From Candidatus Dependentiae bacterium (GTDB lineage Bacteria > Babelota > Babeliae > Babelales > Vermiphilaceae): a stretch of 64,000 bases of DNA. The notes beneath the pieces are model-generated. The model saw only the letters and a program-made list of their open reading frames with translations, did no database searches and was not told where the DNA came from. Location of the stretch: NCBI GenBank assembly GCA_026389015.1, contig JAPLIR010000020.1, forward strand, positions 1 through 64,000. The letters are read 5' to 3'. Position numbers and translations under genes: made by a program. Of the stretch, positions 52,028-60,050 are shown piece after piece; positions within the stretch are counted from its first letter, which is position 1, and each line of letters starts with the position of its first letter.

Positions 52028-52537
52028 ATGAATAAGCTTTATGCGCCATGGCGTGCTGATTACACTGTAGAAGTCGACGGCAAGGATCATAAAACACCAA
52101 AAAATACTTGTGTCTTCTGTCAGAACTTCAGTGAAAGCTGGGATGAGCACCATTTCATTCTTAGACGCTTTGAGCATGTTACCGTAATGCTTAACCTATA
52201 CCCTTATAACGCAGGTCATTTGCTCATATTGCCGTTAGATCATAAAGCAGACCTTAATACGCTTTCACGTGACGCACGTATCGAGCTCATGGAAGTCACC
52301 AACCACAGCATTGAGATTGTTAAAAAAACCTTACACTGCCACGGTGTTAATGTTGGCCTTAATTTAGGAAAAGCAGCCGGAGCTGGCATACCAAGCCATC
52401 TACATATGCATGTTTTACCACGTTTCAATGGGGATACTAACTTTTTGCCGACCTTGGCACAGACTAAAGTTGTATCATTTGATTTGCGAGCCTTATTTGA
52501 AAAACTAAAACCAGAGTTTAACATTATAACATTGTAA
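52028..52537 (+). CDS. HIT-family nucleotide hydrolase/phosphorylase
   Basis: 169 residues. MNKLYAPWRADY is the usual opening of this HIT branch; CVFCQNFSE may bind zinc; LNLYPYNAGHLLILPLDHKA and the histidine triad SHLHMHVLPRF (HxHxH) complete the active site. The family hydrolyses or phosphorolyses dinucleoside polyphosphates such as Ap4A, or nucleotide conjugates. Cytoplasmic. AAGGG precedes the ATG; the next gene starts 12 bases after its stop, so it may lead the exported-protein cluster. Confidence 0.92.
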   Translation: MNKLYAPWRADYTVEVDGKDHKTPKNTCVFCQNFSESWDEHHFILRRFEHVTVMLNLYPYNAGHLLILPLDHKADLNTLSRDARIELMEVTNHSIEIVKKTLHCHGVNVGLNLGKAAGAGIPSHLHMHVLPRFNGDTNFLPTLAQTKVVSFDLRALFEKLKPEFNIITL

Positions 52538-52548
52538 AGGAATACATC

Positions 52549-53346
52549 ATGACTACCAAAACAACACTAGTACTCGGCACCCTTATGGCATGCACACCAC
52601 ATGCAATCTTTTCGATGAAAGATTTAACAAGTAGTTCTCCTCAACCAAGCTCGTCCGCATCAGCTTCACTTGCCTCACCAAAACCAACTTCCGTTACTAC
52701 AGAAACTTTGGCAGCACTCTTAATACAAACGCCTCCACCATTACCATCTCCATCAGCTTCTTCAGCTGCTGCTAGTTCATCATCATCTTCTTCATCTTCT
52801 TCTTCTTTTTCAGCTCCATCTAGCTCATTAAGTTCATCTTCCTCTGCTGCTTGCGCAGCAGCCGCTCCAACTGGCACTGGCGTCACCTCTGTCACACCAA
52901 CAACCCCAGGCTTTTTTGGAAAAATCGGACAAGGTTTATACGCTGGCGGTGCAAGTCTAGTTAATTTATTTTCTAGGACCACAACAAACGCCGTGAGTAG
53001 TTTGTCTGGTGCCGCAACTTCTGGCGTTATTGACAAGGGAGAAAAGGCCGCAAAAAACGTAGTTGACCACACCGGAAAACACATTAATAACACTATCAGA
53101 ACATTAACTGGCGCTATCATATTAACCACTGCAACGACTGCCTGCAGTTGCTATGCATGCAATATACAAGCTACCTGCATTCCTTGCATAGTTGGCTGCT
53201 CCCTCCTTATCGCTCCAGAAGAAACTGCTAAATGCGGCAAAAGATCGATTAAATATATATCAAATGCTCTACGAGGTAGAGAAAAGGGATGGGAAGTAAT
53301 TCCTTCCGCTGTCAGTATGTCAAAATCTGAAGAGAAAAAAGACTAA
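52549..53346 (+). CDS. Exported Ser-rich protein with Cys-rich hydrophobic hairpin and conserved C-terminal tail
   Basis: 265 residues; no known family. Signal peptide LVLGTLMACTPHAIFS; a long Ser/Ala/Pro region (about 28-110) with Ser runs; a middle segment; then a hydrophobic hairpin (about 185-225) with six Cys: TTACSCYACNIQATCIPCIV and GCSLLIAPEETAKCG. It ends IPSAVSMSKSEEKKD, closely matching the ends of the proteins at 53814 and 55890. AAAGGA upstream. The shared tail and hairpin mark it as a member of the cluster family; the role is unknown. Confidence 0.75.
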   Translation: MTTKTTLVLGTLMACTPHAIFSMKDLTSSSPQPSSSASASLASPKPTSVTTETLAALLIQTPPPLPSPSASSAAASSSSSSSSSSSFSAPSSSLSSSSSAACAAAAPTGTGVTSVTPTTPGFFGKIGQGLYAGGASLVNLFSRTTTNAVSSLSGAATSGVIDKGEKAAKNVVDHTGKHINNTIRTLTGAIILTTATTACSCYACNIQATCIPCIVGCSLLIAPEETAKCGKRSIKYISNALRGREKGWEVIPSAVSMSKSEEKKD

Positions 53347-53360
53347 ATAATAGGCCTTAT

Positions 53361-53388
53361 AAGGTATTCAATACTTATTGAATACCTT
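53361..53388. terminator. Perfect palindrome after the 52549 gene
   Basis: AAGGTATTCAATA (53361-53373) and its complement (53376-53388) with a 2-base centre, 14 bases after the stop. No T-run, so it may stabilise mRNA ends rather than terminate. Confidence 0.45.
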
Positions 53389-53450
53389 GACCAGCTTAAT
53401 CATTTTTTACTACAGTAAATATGACCGAAACCATAAAAACAAGGACTATC

Positions 53451-53762
53451 ATGACCTTTAAAAAAATATTCTTAGCGGTACTTTTTTTGCTCTCAATGAA
53501 TAATCCATCAACCGCTAAGGGCGATTTGCAAAAAACCTTAGCAATGATTTCAATATATGGTGGAGCAACAACAACGTTCATAGTAGGACTGAATGAAGAA
53601 AGAGAAAGCAATAAAATAATTACCTATGCACTCGACCCTAACACAAGAGAACTAGCGGAAAAAAAAGGACAAGAATTAAAAACGCATGGACGCTTGCTTA
53701 TGGCAATCGGCGCAGCCGTAATCATTTTGGCAGAAGTTGCAGCTTTCGCTGCAAAAAAGTAA
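53451..53762 (+). CDS. Small exported membrane protein, unknown function
   Basis: 103 residues from the ATG at 53451 (AAGGA five bases upstream; an earlier in-frame ATG at 53421 has none). Signal peptide KIFLAVLFLLSMNNPSTA, a short middle with LDPNTRELAEKKGQELKTHG, and a C-terminal hydrophobic helix LLMAIGAAVIILAEVAAFAA ending KK. No Cys hairpin, so it is in the cluster by position only. Not recognised. Confidence 0.6.
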   Translation: MTFKKIFLAVLFLLSMNNPSTAKGDLQKTLAMISIYGGATTTFIVGLNEERESNKIITYALDPNTRELAEKKGQELKTHGRLLMAIGAAVIILAEVAAFAAKK

Positions 53763-53813
53763 CGCATACATAACCCACAATTTCAAAATAATTACGCCAC
53801 ACAAAGGAAAACC

Positions 53814-54314
53814 ATGCTTTCAAAAAAAATGACTACACTTTTCATAATTACTCTTTGCATACCAACCATTACTAGGCCTATGCTTAACAGTCTTTTTGGC
53901 GCAAAAGAAGAAAAACAAGCTCTCATTACTATCGGATTTGACAAAGAAACGTCACAAACCGTAAACAAGTTAAGCGGCAATATTTCAGAACTCAACGGCA
54001 ACATTGCCGCACTGAGAGTCGAAATACCTGCAGTTGCAGCGTTCTTGGTAGAAAATTGTGAAAAATATACTGTTACCTGTGTTGCAGCAAGTGGGCTCAT
54101 ACTTTCAACCACAGGTTGCGCTTTTTCTGGCTGTACACCAGCAACAATAGGATGCTCAGCATTCAACGCAGCACTACTTTTACATCCAAAAGAAACACGC
54201 TCCTGCATTAACGAAACTCTTTCATTAGCACGAGCAATTATTCGTAAAAAAGCTGCAGCCGTTCCATCGGCTCCTGCAATGTCACGTGCTGCCGAAGAAA
54301 AAAAAGGCGATTAA
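53814..54314 (+). CDS. Exported small protein with Cys-rich hydrophobic hairpin and conserved C-terminal tail
   Basis: 166 residues. Leader TTLFIITLCIPTITRP; a heptad-like helical part (about 40-80, VNKLSGNISELNGNIAALRV); then the hydrophobic hairpin with Cys: YTVTCVAASGLILSTTGCAF and GCTPATIGCSAFNAALLL; tail VPSAPAMSRAAEEKKGD. Hairpin and tail match the 52549, 55890 and 56413 proteins. AAAGGAA precedes the ATG and a strong terminator follows. Membrane insertion by the hairpin is inferred. Confidence 0.72.
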   Translation: MLSKKMTTLFIITLCIPTITRPMLNSLFGAKEEKQALITIGFDKETSQTVNKLSGNISELNGNIAALRVEIPAVAAFLVENCEKYTVTCVAASGLILSTTGCAFSGCTPATIGCSAFNAALLLHPKETRSCINETLSLARAIIRKKAAAVPSAPAMSRAAEEKKGD

Positions 54315-54337
54315 ATTCATTTTTCTATGACATTTTC

Positions 54338-54376
54338 AGGGCAACCATACTTATCGTATGGTTGCCCTATTTTTTT
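54338..54376 (+). terminator. Rho-independent terminator after the 53814 gene
   Basis: Perfect 13-bp stem AGGGCAACCATAC (54338-54350) with its complement (54356-54368), 5-base loop, then ATTTTTTT. It ends the first part of the exported-protein cluster. Confidence 0.93.
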
Positions 54377-54474
54377 GTCCTTCATACCCTTGCAATACAA
54401 AATGAATAAGAGTAGATTCGCTTGTAGAACTTCCCGCGCTATATGAGAGAAGACCTAAAAAAATAGGAGTGCGT

Positions 54475-54954
54475 ATGATGCATGCCATCGCTAAAACTCT
54501 TGTATCTCTAGCACTCTGCACGCTCAGCACATGGAGCACTCAAGCTTCACAACCACCAATGAAAAATTCTTCAGATTATAAAGGTCATGCACGTCACATC
54601 AGTATGGAAATCAAAATTTCCCATGATTCAATGAAAGAATTTGTGAGAAAATTTCACCACAGTCCTATCGATGAAAAACCCGCCGATGTTGTTATAGAAA
54701 TTCCAACTGAACGAAACGAATATCCCCAGCCTATCCATGTCAATTTAATATTACCCCCAAACATAGCTCAGCGCATCACTGGTGCAGGCATTTTTTTAAT
54801 AGCCACACATTCCTGTCTAGAAGAAGGACCTTCACTAGAAAATAGCACACGATGTATTACCGGATGTGCCAACATGGCACCAGAAATGACCAGCTCTCTC
54901 TTTAAGTACTTGTTGGCGAAATGTTTTTGTTGTAGTAAAATTAAAAGACAATGA
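54475..54954 (+). CDS. Exported small protein with C-terminal LLAKCFCC tail
   Basis: 159 residues from the ATG at 54475 (TAGGAG five bases upstream). Signal peptide LVSLALCTLSTWSTQAS; a polar middle with MEIKISHDSMKEFVRKF and VVIEIPTERNEYPQPIHVNL (beta-like); a hydrophobic stretch ITGAGIFLIATHSCLEEG; and the end SSLFKYLLAKCFCCSKIKRQ, which is nearly repeated at the end of the next protein. No family recognised. The stop overlaps the beginning of the next open frame, but that gene's ribosome site lies further on. Confidence 0.7.
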   Translation: MMHAIAKTLVSLALCTLSTWSTQASQPPMKNSSDYKGHARHISMEIKISHDSMKEFVRKFHHSPIDEKPADVVIEIPTERNEYPQPIHVNLILPPNIAQRITGAGIFLIATHSCLEEGPSLENSTRCITGCANMAPEMTSSLFKYLLAKCFCCSKIKRQ

Positions 54955-54992
54955 AAAAGCCTTTCTACAAACAACAATCAGGAGGTTGCAAG

Positions 54993-55853
54993 ATGTCCCG
55001 CTTCTCAAAAATATCGTTGGCAACAGTAGTCATAATTACACTGATTGTTAATGATATGAAAACAATGGACGGTGTAATAATTGATTATACGCCTAAAAGC
55101 CGACAGGAAGAACTTCAAACTGTCGCCGACGCAAGAGAAAGAGAAACTCTGTTTAAACAGGAACTTGCGCAACAAATAAAAACCGACAGCCAAGCCCAAA
55201 AAAAACAATTGTCAGATGACCACAGATCTCTTTCAGAAGTTATTTTGCGTAAAAATGACGAATTTAACCGTAAAGCAGAGAAACTAATCTCCCAACGATT
55301 AGAAGAAATGCAAAAAAAAACAGACGTAACTCTTGAAATTATAGAAAAAAAAAGTGAAGCACATATACAACAATTACTGAATAACCATAAAGCTCTTTCA
55401 GAAAGATTGTCTCATCAAGGTGATGCTTGTGAAAAAACATTAGAGACCTTAATCGTCAGACGTTTACAGCTAATACAAGATACGACCAATCAAATACTAC
55501 AAAAGCATGATACCAAAAGAGAACGTCTTGAAAGCGACTATAAAGATGCATCAGCTCATTTGGCCATCCAAAGTAAAAATGCTCATCTTATGCTACAAAC
55601 AATGAATGCCGAACGGTTGCAAGAAATGCAAGAATTAATAAATAAAGGCCTGGAATCCCATAAAACTTTCCAAGACAATCTCTTAATTTCTCTGCAAACA
55701 CTCAACGATAAACACAAGGCAATAGACATGTTAACACAACAAGTAACATCTATGGCTCAAGAAATAACAGACCTAAAGAAGGCATCGTCATGCTCTCTGT
55801 TCAAGCAGTTATTGGCGAAATGCTTTTGTTGTGGTAAAAATAAAGAACAATAA
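54993..55853 (+). CDS. Exported coiled-coil protein with C-terminal LLAKCFCC tail
   Basis: 286 residues from the ATG at 54993, chosen for AGGAGG seven bases upstream; an earlier in-frame ATG at 54951 overlaps the previous stop. Leader ISLATVVIITLIVNDM. Residues about 60-225 are three charged helical repeats of 51-55 residues: each opens like HRSLSE/HKALSE/YKDASA and has RLEEMQ, RLQLIQ or RLQEMQ at position 26-31. The end CSLFKQLLAKCFCCGKNKEQ copies that of the neighbour. Long coiled coil plus Cys tail suggests a membrane-tethered rod; function unknown. Confidence 0.72.
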   Translation: MSRFSKISLATVVIITLIVNDMKTMDGVIIDYTPKSRQEELQTVADARERETLFKQELAQQIKTDSQAQKKQLSDDHRSLSEVILRKNDEFNRKAEKLISQRLEEMQKKTDVTLEIIEKKSEAHIQQLLNNHKALSERLSHQGDACEKTLETLIVRRLQLIQDTTNQILQKHDTKRERLESDYKDASAHLAIQSKNAHLMLQTMNAERLQEMQELINKGLESHKTFQDNLLISLQTLNDKHKAIDMLTQQVTSMAQEITDLKKASSCSLFKQLLAKCFCCGKNKEQ

Positions 55854-55889
55854 TTCAGTTACAACAACAATAAAAATTCAGGGAAAAGC

Positions 55890-56381
55890 ATGTTGCGCGC
55901 TCATAAAAAAATATTCCTCGTTTCATTGATTATCACAACACTAAGCATTCATTCACTACAAGCAATGCAACAAAATTCACAAAATAGTACGAACAGCGCT
56001 ACCAATAGTGCCTTAGAAAAAAGATTATGTGCTATCGAAAACCAATTAACTGATTTAAATCTAGCTGCCGTAAATGGTTTAAAAGCACTTGTAATCGTTC
56101 ATAAAAAAACACAACACCAAAATGAAGCTTTAACCAAAGAAATAGAAGCCATGAAGCTCGAACAACAAGGTCTTCATTATGATACGACATGTGCGCATTT
56201 AGGATTTGGTACAGCTCTGTATGCCATTGGACAAAACGCACCATGCTGCTTTGTTATGGCTACAGGATTGCAATGCACCGGAAGCCTTTTGCGATGGCGC
56301 GCGACTCATAATGCCGTAGAAATTCGTAGAGCAATACCTACTGTGCCTGCTATGGATCGTAACGAAGAACATAAAGATTAA
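55890..56381 (+). CDS. Exported small protein with hydrophobic hairpin and conserved C-terminal tail
   Basis: 163 residues. Signal peptide IFLVSLIITTLSIHSLQAM; an Asn/Ser linker; a helical part (LEKRLCAIENQLTDLNLAAV, then a Gln/Glu-rich coil); hairpin CAHLGFGTALYAIGQNAPCC and FVMATGLQCTGSLL; tail IPTVPAMDRNEEHKD, matching the 53814 tail. AGGGAA precedes the ATG. Same architecture as 53814, with leader, coil, hairpin and tail. Confidence 0.7.
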   Translation: MLRAHKKIFLVSLIITTLSIHSLQAMQQNSQNSTNSATNSALEKRLCAIENQLTDLNLAAVNGLKALVIVHKKTQHQNEALTKEIEAMKLEQQGLHYDTTCAHLGFGTALYAIGQNAPCCFVMATGLQCTGSLLRWRATHNAVEIRRAIPTVPAMDRNEEHKD

Positions 56382-56412
56382 TTAAAACCACTCATTATCA
56401 GAGAAAAAAAAC

Positions 56413-56916
56413 ATGCTACATAGTTACAGAACAGTTCTGCTCGCTCTTCCCTTATTCATGCACCTGACAACAGTCGATGCATCAGAAACTCCTGCATTAA
56501 AAGGGCAAGGAAATTTTGCTGCTTTCAGCTTCAAACCAACCCCATGTGGTAATTTTTCCAGCTTTAGTTTTAAATCAACCCCACCAACACCTCCTGTCCT
56601 TGAAAGCCTTGGGCAAGGGGGAGGCATGACAAAAATACAAAATACCTCTGCCACAAAGTATAATGATCCACTTGGTTGCCTATGCGCTGGTACCTATGGG
56701 GCAACTTCAGCCATAATCTGCAGTTGCTGTGGTCTCAACAACCCCTGCACACCTTTTGCTCTGATAGCATGCAGCATGCTCCTTGCAGAATCAAAAGCCA
56801 ACCTGCGTAACGGCACCTGTAAAAAAATGATACCTAACACCTGCTACTTTCTTTTATTTGAAGAAGTTATTGATAGTCTTGCAGTACCAAACAATCCAAC
56901 CATGAAGCGTGATTAA
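56413..56916 (+). CDS. Exported small protein with Cys-rich hydrophobic hairpin
   Basis: 167 residues. Signal peptide TVLLALPLFMHLTTVDAS; two short copies of a motif NFAAFSFKPTPCG / NFSSFSFKSTPP; then the hairpin with eight Cys: LGCLCAGTYGATSAIICSCC and NNPCTPFALIACSMLLAESK; the end VPNNPTMKRD is a shortened form of the tail seen at 53814. Two bases separate its stop from alaS, so alaS is transcribed with this cluster or from within it. Confidence 0.7.
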   Translation: MLHSYRTVLLALPLFMHLTTVDASETPALKGQGNFAAFSFKPTPCGNFSSFSFKSTPPTPPVLESLGQGGGMTKIQNTSATKYNDPLGCLCAGTYGATSAIICSCCGLNNPCTPFALIACSMLLAESKANLRNGTCKKMIPNTCYFLLFEEVIDSLAVPNNPTMKRD

Positions 56917-56918
56917 CT

Positions 56919-59525
56919 ATGAAATCAATTGAAATTCGTCAAAAATTTTTCGACTTTTTTATCCAACGAAACCACGAAAAAGTAGCCAGCTCCTCACTCA
57001 TTCCTGCGCACAATCCAACATTACTTTTTACTAATGCAGGCATGAATCAATTTACTGATGTGTTTCTTGGGCTTGAAAAACGAAGCTACACCCGCGCTAC
57101 TTCCATTCAAAAATGTGTGCGCGCTGGCGGCAAACATAACGATTTGGAAAACGTTGGCTTTACCAAACGCCACCTTACCTTTTTTGAAATGATGGGCAAC
57201 TTCTCATTCGGCGATTACTTTAAAAAAGATGCTATTCCTTTTGCGTGGGATTTTTTAACCAAAGAAATGAATTTACCAGAAGAAAAACTCCATATCACCG
57301 TGTATAAAACCGATGACGAAGCGTACGACATTTGGCACAAAACTATTGGCATTCCAACAGAAAGAATGCATCGCCTTGGTGAAAAAGAAAACTTCTGGCA
57401 AATGGGTGACACTGGCCCTTGCGGTCCATGCACCGAAATTCATTTAGACCGTGGCCAAGATCCAAGCTGCCCAGATCCAAAAAACTGTGGCCCCGCATGT
57501 GATTGCGATAGGTTTTTGGAAATTTGGAACTTAGTGTTCATGCAATTTGACCGACAACCAGATGGCACCGACAAACCGCTTAAACAAACGGGTGTTGACA
57601 CCGGCATGGGCCTGGAACGTTTATGTACCTTAGTACAAAATAAAGATTCTGTTTTTGAGACTGATCTTTTTGCCAACACTATGGCAAAAATAGAAGAAAT
57701 GAGTAGCAAAAAATATGCCGAGCAACCACCACACCTCAAAGGTGCATTTAATGTGCTTGCTGACCATAGTAGATCAGCCACTATGCTGATTGCCGATGGC
57801 TGCGCTCCTTCAAATGATGGTCGCGGCTATGTATTGCGTAAAATCATTCGCCGTGCTGCATTATTTGCTCAAAAATTAACGGTAAATGAATCGCTGTTTC
57901 CTGAATTATCCAAAGTGGTTGTCCAAGACATGGGCGCAATCTACCCTGATCTTAAAAATCAACAAGAACTCGTCTACAAAGTTTTAGATAGCGAAGTTAA
58001 AAAATTTGCTACCAACCTTGTACGCGGCCAAGGGATTTTAGAAAAATACTTTAAAGAAAACAATGTCGAAAAAATAATCAACGGACAACAAACCTTTAAA
58101 TTATACGACACCTTTGGGTTCCCCGTAGAATTGATTAAGGTTATTGCTCAAGAACGTGGTTTTATCGTCGACACCGTGGGCTTTGAAACCGAAATGGCAA
58201 AACAACAAGAGCAATCAAACAAAGGTGCTACCGAGCAACTCCATGTTGACCTTGATGAATCAATTACTACCGAATTCACTGGTTACAAAGAACTACAAAC
58301 AACCTCAGAAATTATTGCCTTAGTCCAGGACGGAAAAGTAGTTCACGCAGTACTTGCTGGGACCACCTGCTATGTCATCGCCAAAAAATCGCCCTTCTTT
58401 ATTGTTGGCGGCGGTCAAGTGCCTGACCAAGGCTGGCTGGAAATCGAGGGAGTACGAGTACCACTAACCGAAGTTCGCTACATTAACACTGCTATTGCAG
58501 CAAAAATTGTCGCGCAACACAACATGCACATCGGCGACGCCGTAACTTCAATCGTCAATGAACCATTGCGCGTTGCTGCCATGAAAAACCACACTGCAAC
58601 CCACATGCTGCAATCAGCACTTATTGAACTTTTTGGCAACCAAATCAAGCAAGCTGGTTCGTTAGTACATCCTGATTATCTACGTTTTGATTTTTCATAT
58701 CACGATAACTTAAGCGCTGAAGATATTCACAACGTCGAAGAGTTAGTGAATAAAAAAATCAGAGAAAATATTCTCCTTAACGTGCAGTACATGACTCTTA
58801 AAGAAGCACAAGCTCGTGGCGCGCTCGCATTCTTTGGCGATAAATATAAACCAGAAAACGTTCGTATGGTTGAAATTCCAAACTTTTCAACCGAACTGTG
58901 TGGCGGCACCCATGTGCATGCAACAGGCGACATTGGCACCTTTAAAATCACTGAAGTAACCTCGCCTGCCGCTGGCCAACGAAGAATTTTTGCTGTCACT
59001 GGACACAAGGCCATCGAACTGTTTCAAGAAACATTTGATATCACCAAAAAGCTCTGCCAAGAGTTTAAGATTAAACGTGAAGAGATTGTTGATACCGTAG
59101 AAAAACAGGCTTCTTTTATTAAAACACTGCAATCAGAAATCAAACAATTCAAAAAACAAGCATGGAAATCTCAACTCCCAATCTGGCTTGAAGCAGTGAC
59201 AAAGATTGGTAATATTCCGTACTTATTTTTAACACTTAAAGATTTTGCTGCGGAAGATTTACGCGACGTAGCAAGCCATCTCGGCAACAAAAAACCAGGC
59301 TTTTATTTTTTAATCAGTACTATTGACGACCGTATCACCTTCTTGTGTACACTGTCATCTGAGTTTGCAAGCATGGTAAATTTAAAAGATTTTGCCACAT
59401 GGTTAAAAGATAACCACCAATTGCGAGGCGGAGGCAATACCAATTCGTTGCAAGGCGGCGGTGTCAAATTTGATAGCAATTTAGAAACAGCTATTTCTGA
59501 ATGGTTATCACATAATCAGAAATAA
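56919..59525 (+). CDS. alaS: Alanyl-tRNA synthetase
   Basis: 868 residues, normal length. Class II core: IRQKFFDFFIQRNHEKVASS at the start, FTNAGMNQFTDVFLG, RHLTFFEMMGNFSFGDYF (motif 2) and GVDTGMGLERL (motif 3). The editing domain has HTATHMLQSAL (HxxxH) and CGGTHVHATGDIG (CxxxH). The C-Ala region ends RGGGNTNSLQGGG. It charges tRNA-Ala and clears Ser/Gly errors. An essential housekeeping gene enclosed by exported-protein genes on the same strand, with 2 and 15 base gaps. Confidence 0.97.
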   Translation: MKSIEIRQKFFDFFIQRNHEKVASSSLIPAHNPTLLFTNAGMNQFTDVFLGLEKRSYTRATSIQKCVRAGGKHNDLENVGFTKRHLTFFEMMGNFSFGDYFKKDAIPFAWDFLTKEMNLPEEKLHITVYKTDDEAYDIWHKTIGIPTERMHRLGEKENFWQMGDTGPCGPCTEIHLDRGQDPSCPDPKNCGPACDCDRFLEIWNLVFMQFDRQPDGTDKPLKQTGVDTGMGLERLCTLVQNKDSVFETDLFANTMAKIEEMSSKKYAEQPPHLKGAFNVLADHSRSATMLIADGCAPSNDGRGYVLRKIIRRAALFAQKLTVNESLFPELSKVVVQDMGAIYPDLKNQQELVYKVLDSEVKKFATNLVRGQGILEKYFKENNVEKIINGQQTFKLYDTFGFPVELIKVIAQERGFIVDTVGFETEMAKQQEQSNKGATEQLHVDLDESITTEFTGYKELQTTSEIIALVQDGKVVHAVLAGTTCYVIAKKSPFFIVGGGQVPDQGWLEIEGVRVPLTEVRYINTAIAAKIVAQHNMHIGDAVTSIVNEPLRVAAMKNHTATHMLQSALIELFGNQIKQAGSLVHPDYLRFDFSYHDNLSAEDIHNVEELVNKKIRENILLNVQYMTLKEAQARGALAFFGDKYKPENVRMVEIPNFSTELCGGTHVHATGDIGTFKITEVTSPAAGQRRIFAVTGHKAIELFQETFDITKKLCQEFKIKREEIVDTVEKQASFIKTLQSEIKQFKKQAWKSQLPIWLEAVTKIGNIPYLFLTLKDFAAEDLRDVASHLGNKKPGFYFLISTIDDRITFLCTLSSEFASMVNLKDFATWLKDNHQLRGGGNTNSLQGGGVKFDSNLETAISEWLSHNQK

Positions 59526-59540
59526 TTAAAAAGGATTTTC

Positions 59541-60050
59541 ATGACTAGAACACATACCAACAAAAGAACATTTTTCGCAACTATCGCCGTCACCATCATA
59601 CTCAATACTTATGCATTGCAAGCAATGGAAGATCAGACAGCACAACTTTTAGATAATCATGATAATATAGATTCTGAGATTTTAATTGTCTGTGCAAATC
59701 AAACCAAAAAAGATCATGCCTATCATCTTGCGATCTGCAATAAGCTTGCCGCACTACAAAATAGCGTACAGACAAATGTCAGTGACATACAGAGCAGCTA
59801 TCAACTCAGTTGCATCTTGGCAATGAGTGGTACTACATTAACAGGATATAGCATCTTGGCATGCACTCCCGTATTATATAACCCATGCATAGGAGTACTA
59901 ACAGCCGTTGCCGGTTGCTGTGCATGTACAGGAGCAATAAAATGCTACTGCAATGGCCGAAGGGCAGCCAAACAACTTATTACTGATAGCACTGATGAAC
60001 CAACGCTAGGAATTTTATCATGGTATACACCTATAAAAAAATATTCTTAG
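59541..60050 (+). CDS. Exported small protein with Cys-rich hydrophobic hairpin
   Basis: 169 residues. Leader FFATIAVTIILNTYALQAM; an acidic middle (AQLLDNHDNIDSEILIVC); then a long hairpin with eight Cys (about 88-140): SCILAMSGTTLTGYSILACT and NPCIGVLTAVAGCCACTGA, followed by IKCYCNGRRAAKQL. It lacks the PAM..EEKKD tail. AAAAGGA upstream of the ATG; it follows alaS by 15 bases and overlaps the next gene by 31 bases. Confidence 0.68.
   Translation: MTRTHTNKRTFFATIAVTIILNTYALQAMEDQTAQLLDNHDNIDSEILIVCANQTKKDHAYHLAICNKLAALQNSVQTNVSDIQSSYQLSCILAMSGTTLTGYSILACTPVLYNPCIGVLTAVAGCCACTGAIKCYCNGRRAAKQLITDSTDEPTLGILSWYTPIKKYS

Noticed and set aside
52641-53129. Minus-strand Glu/Asp-rich frame
   Set aside because: Antisense of the Ser/Ala-rich part of the 52549 protein.
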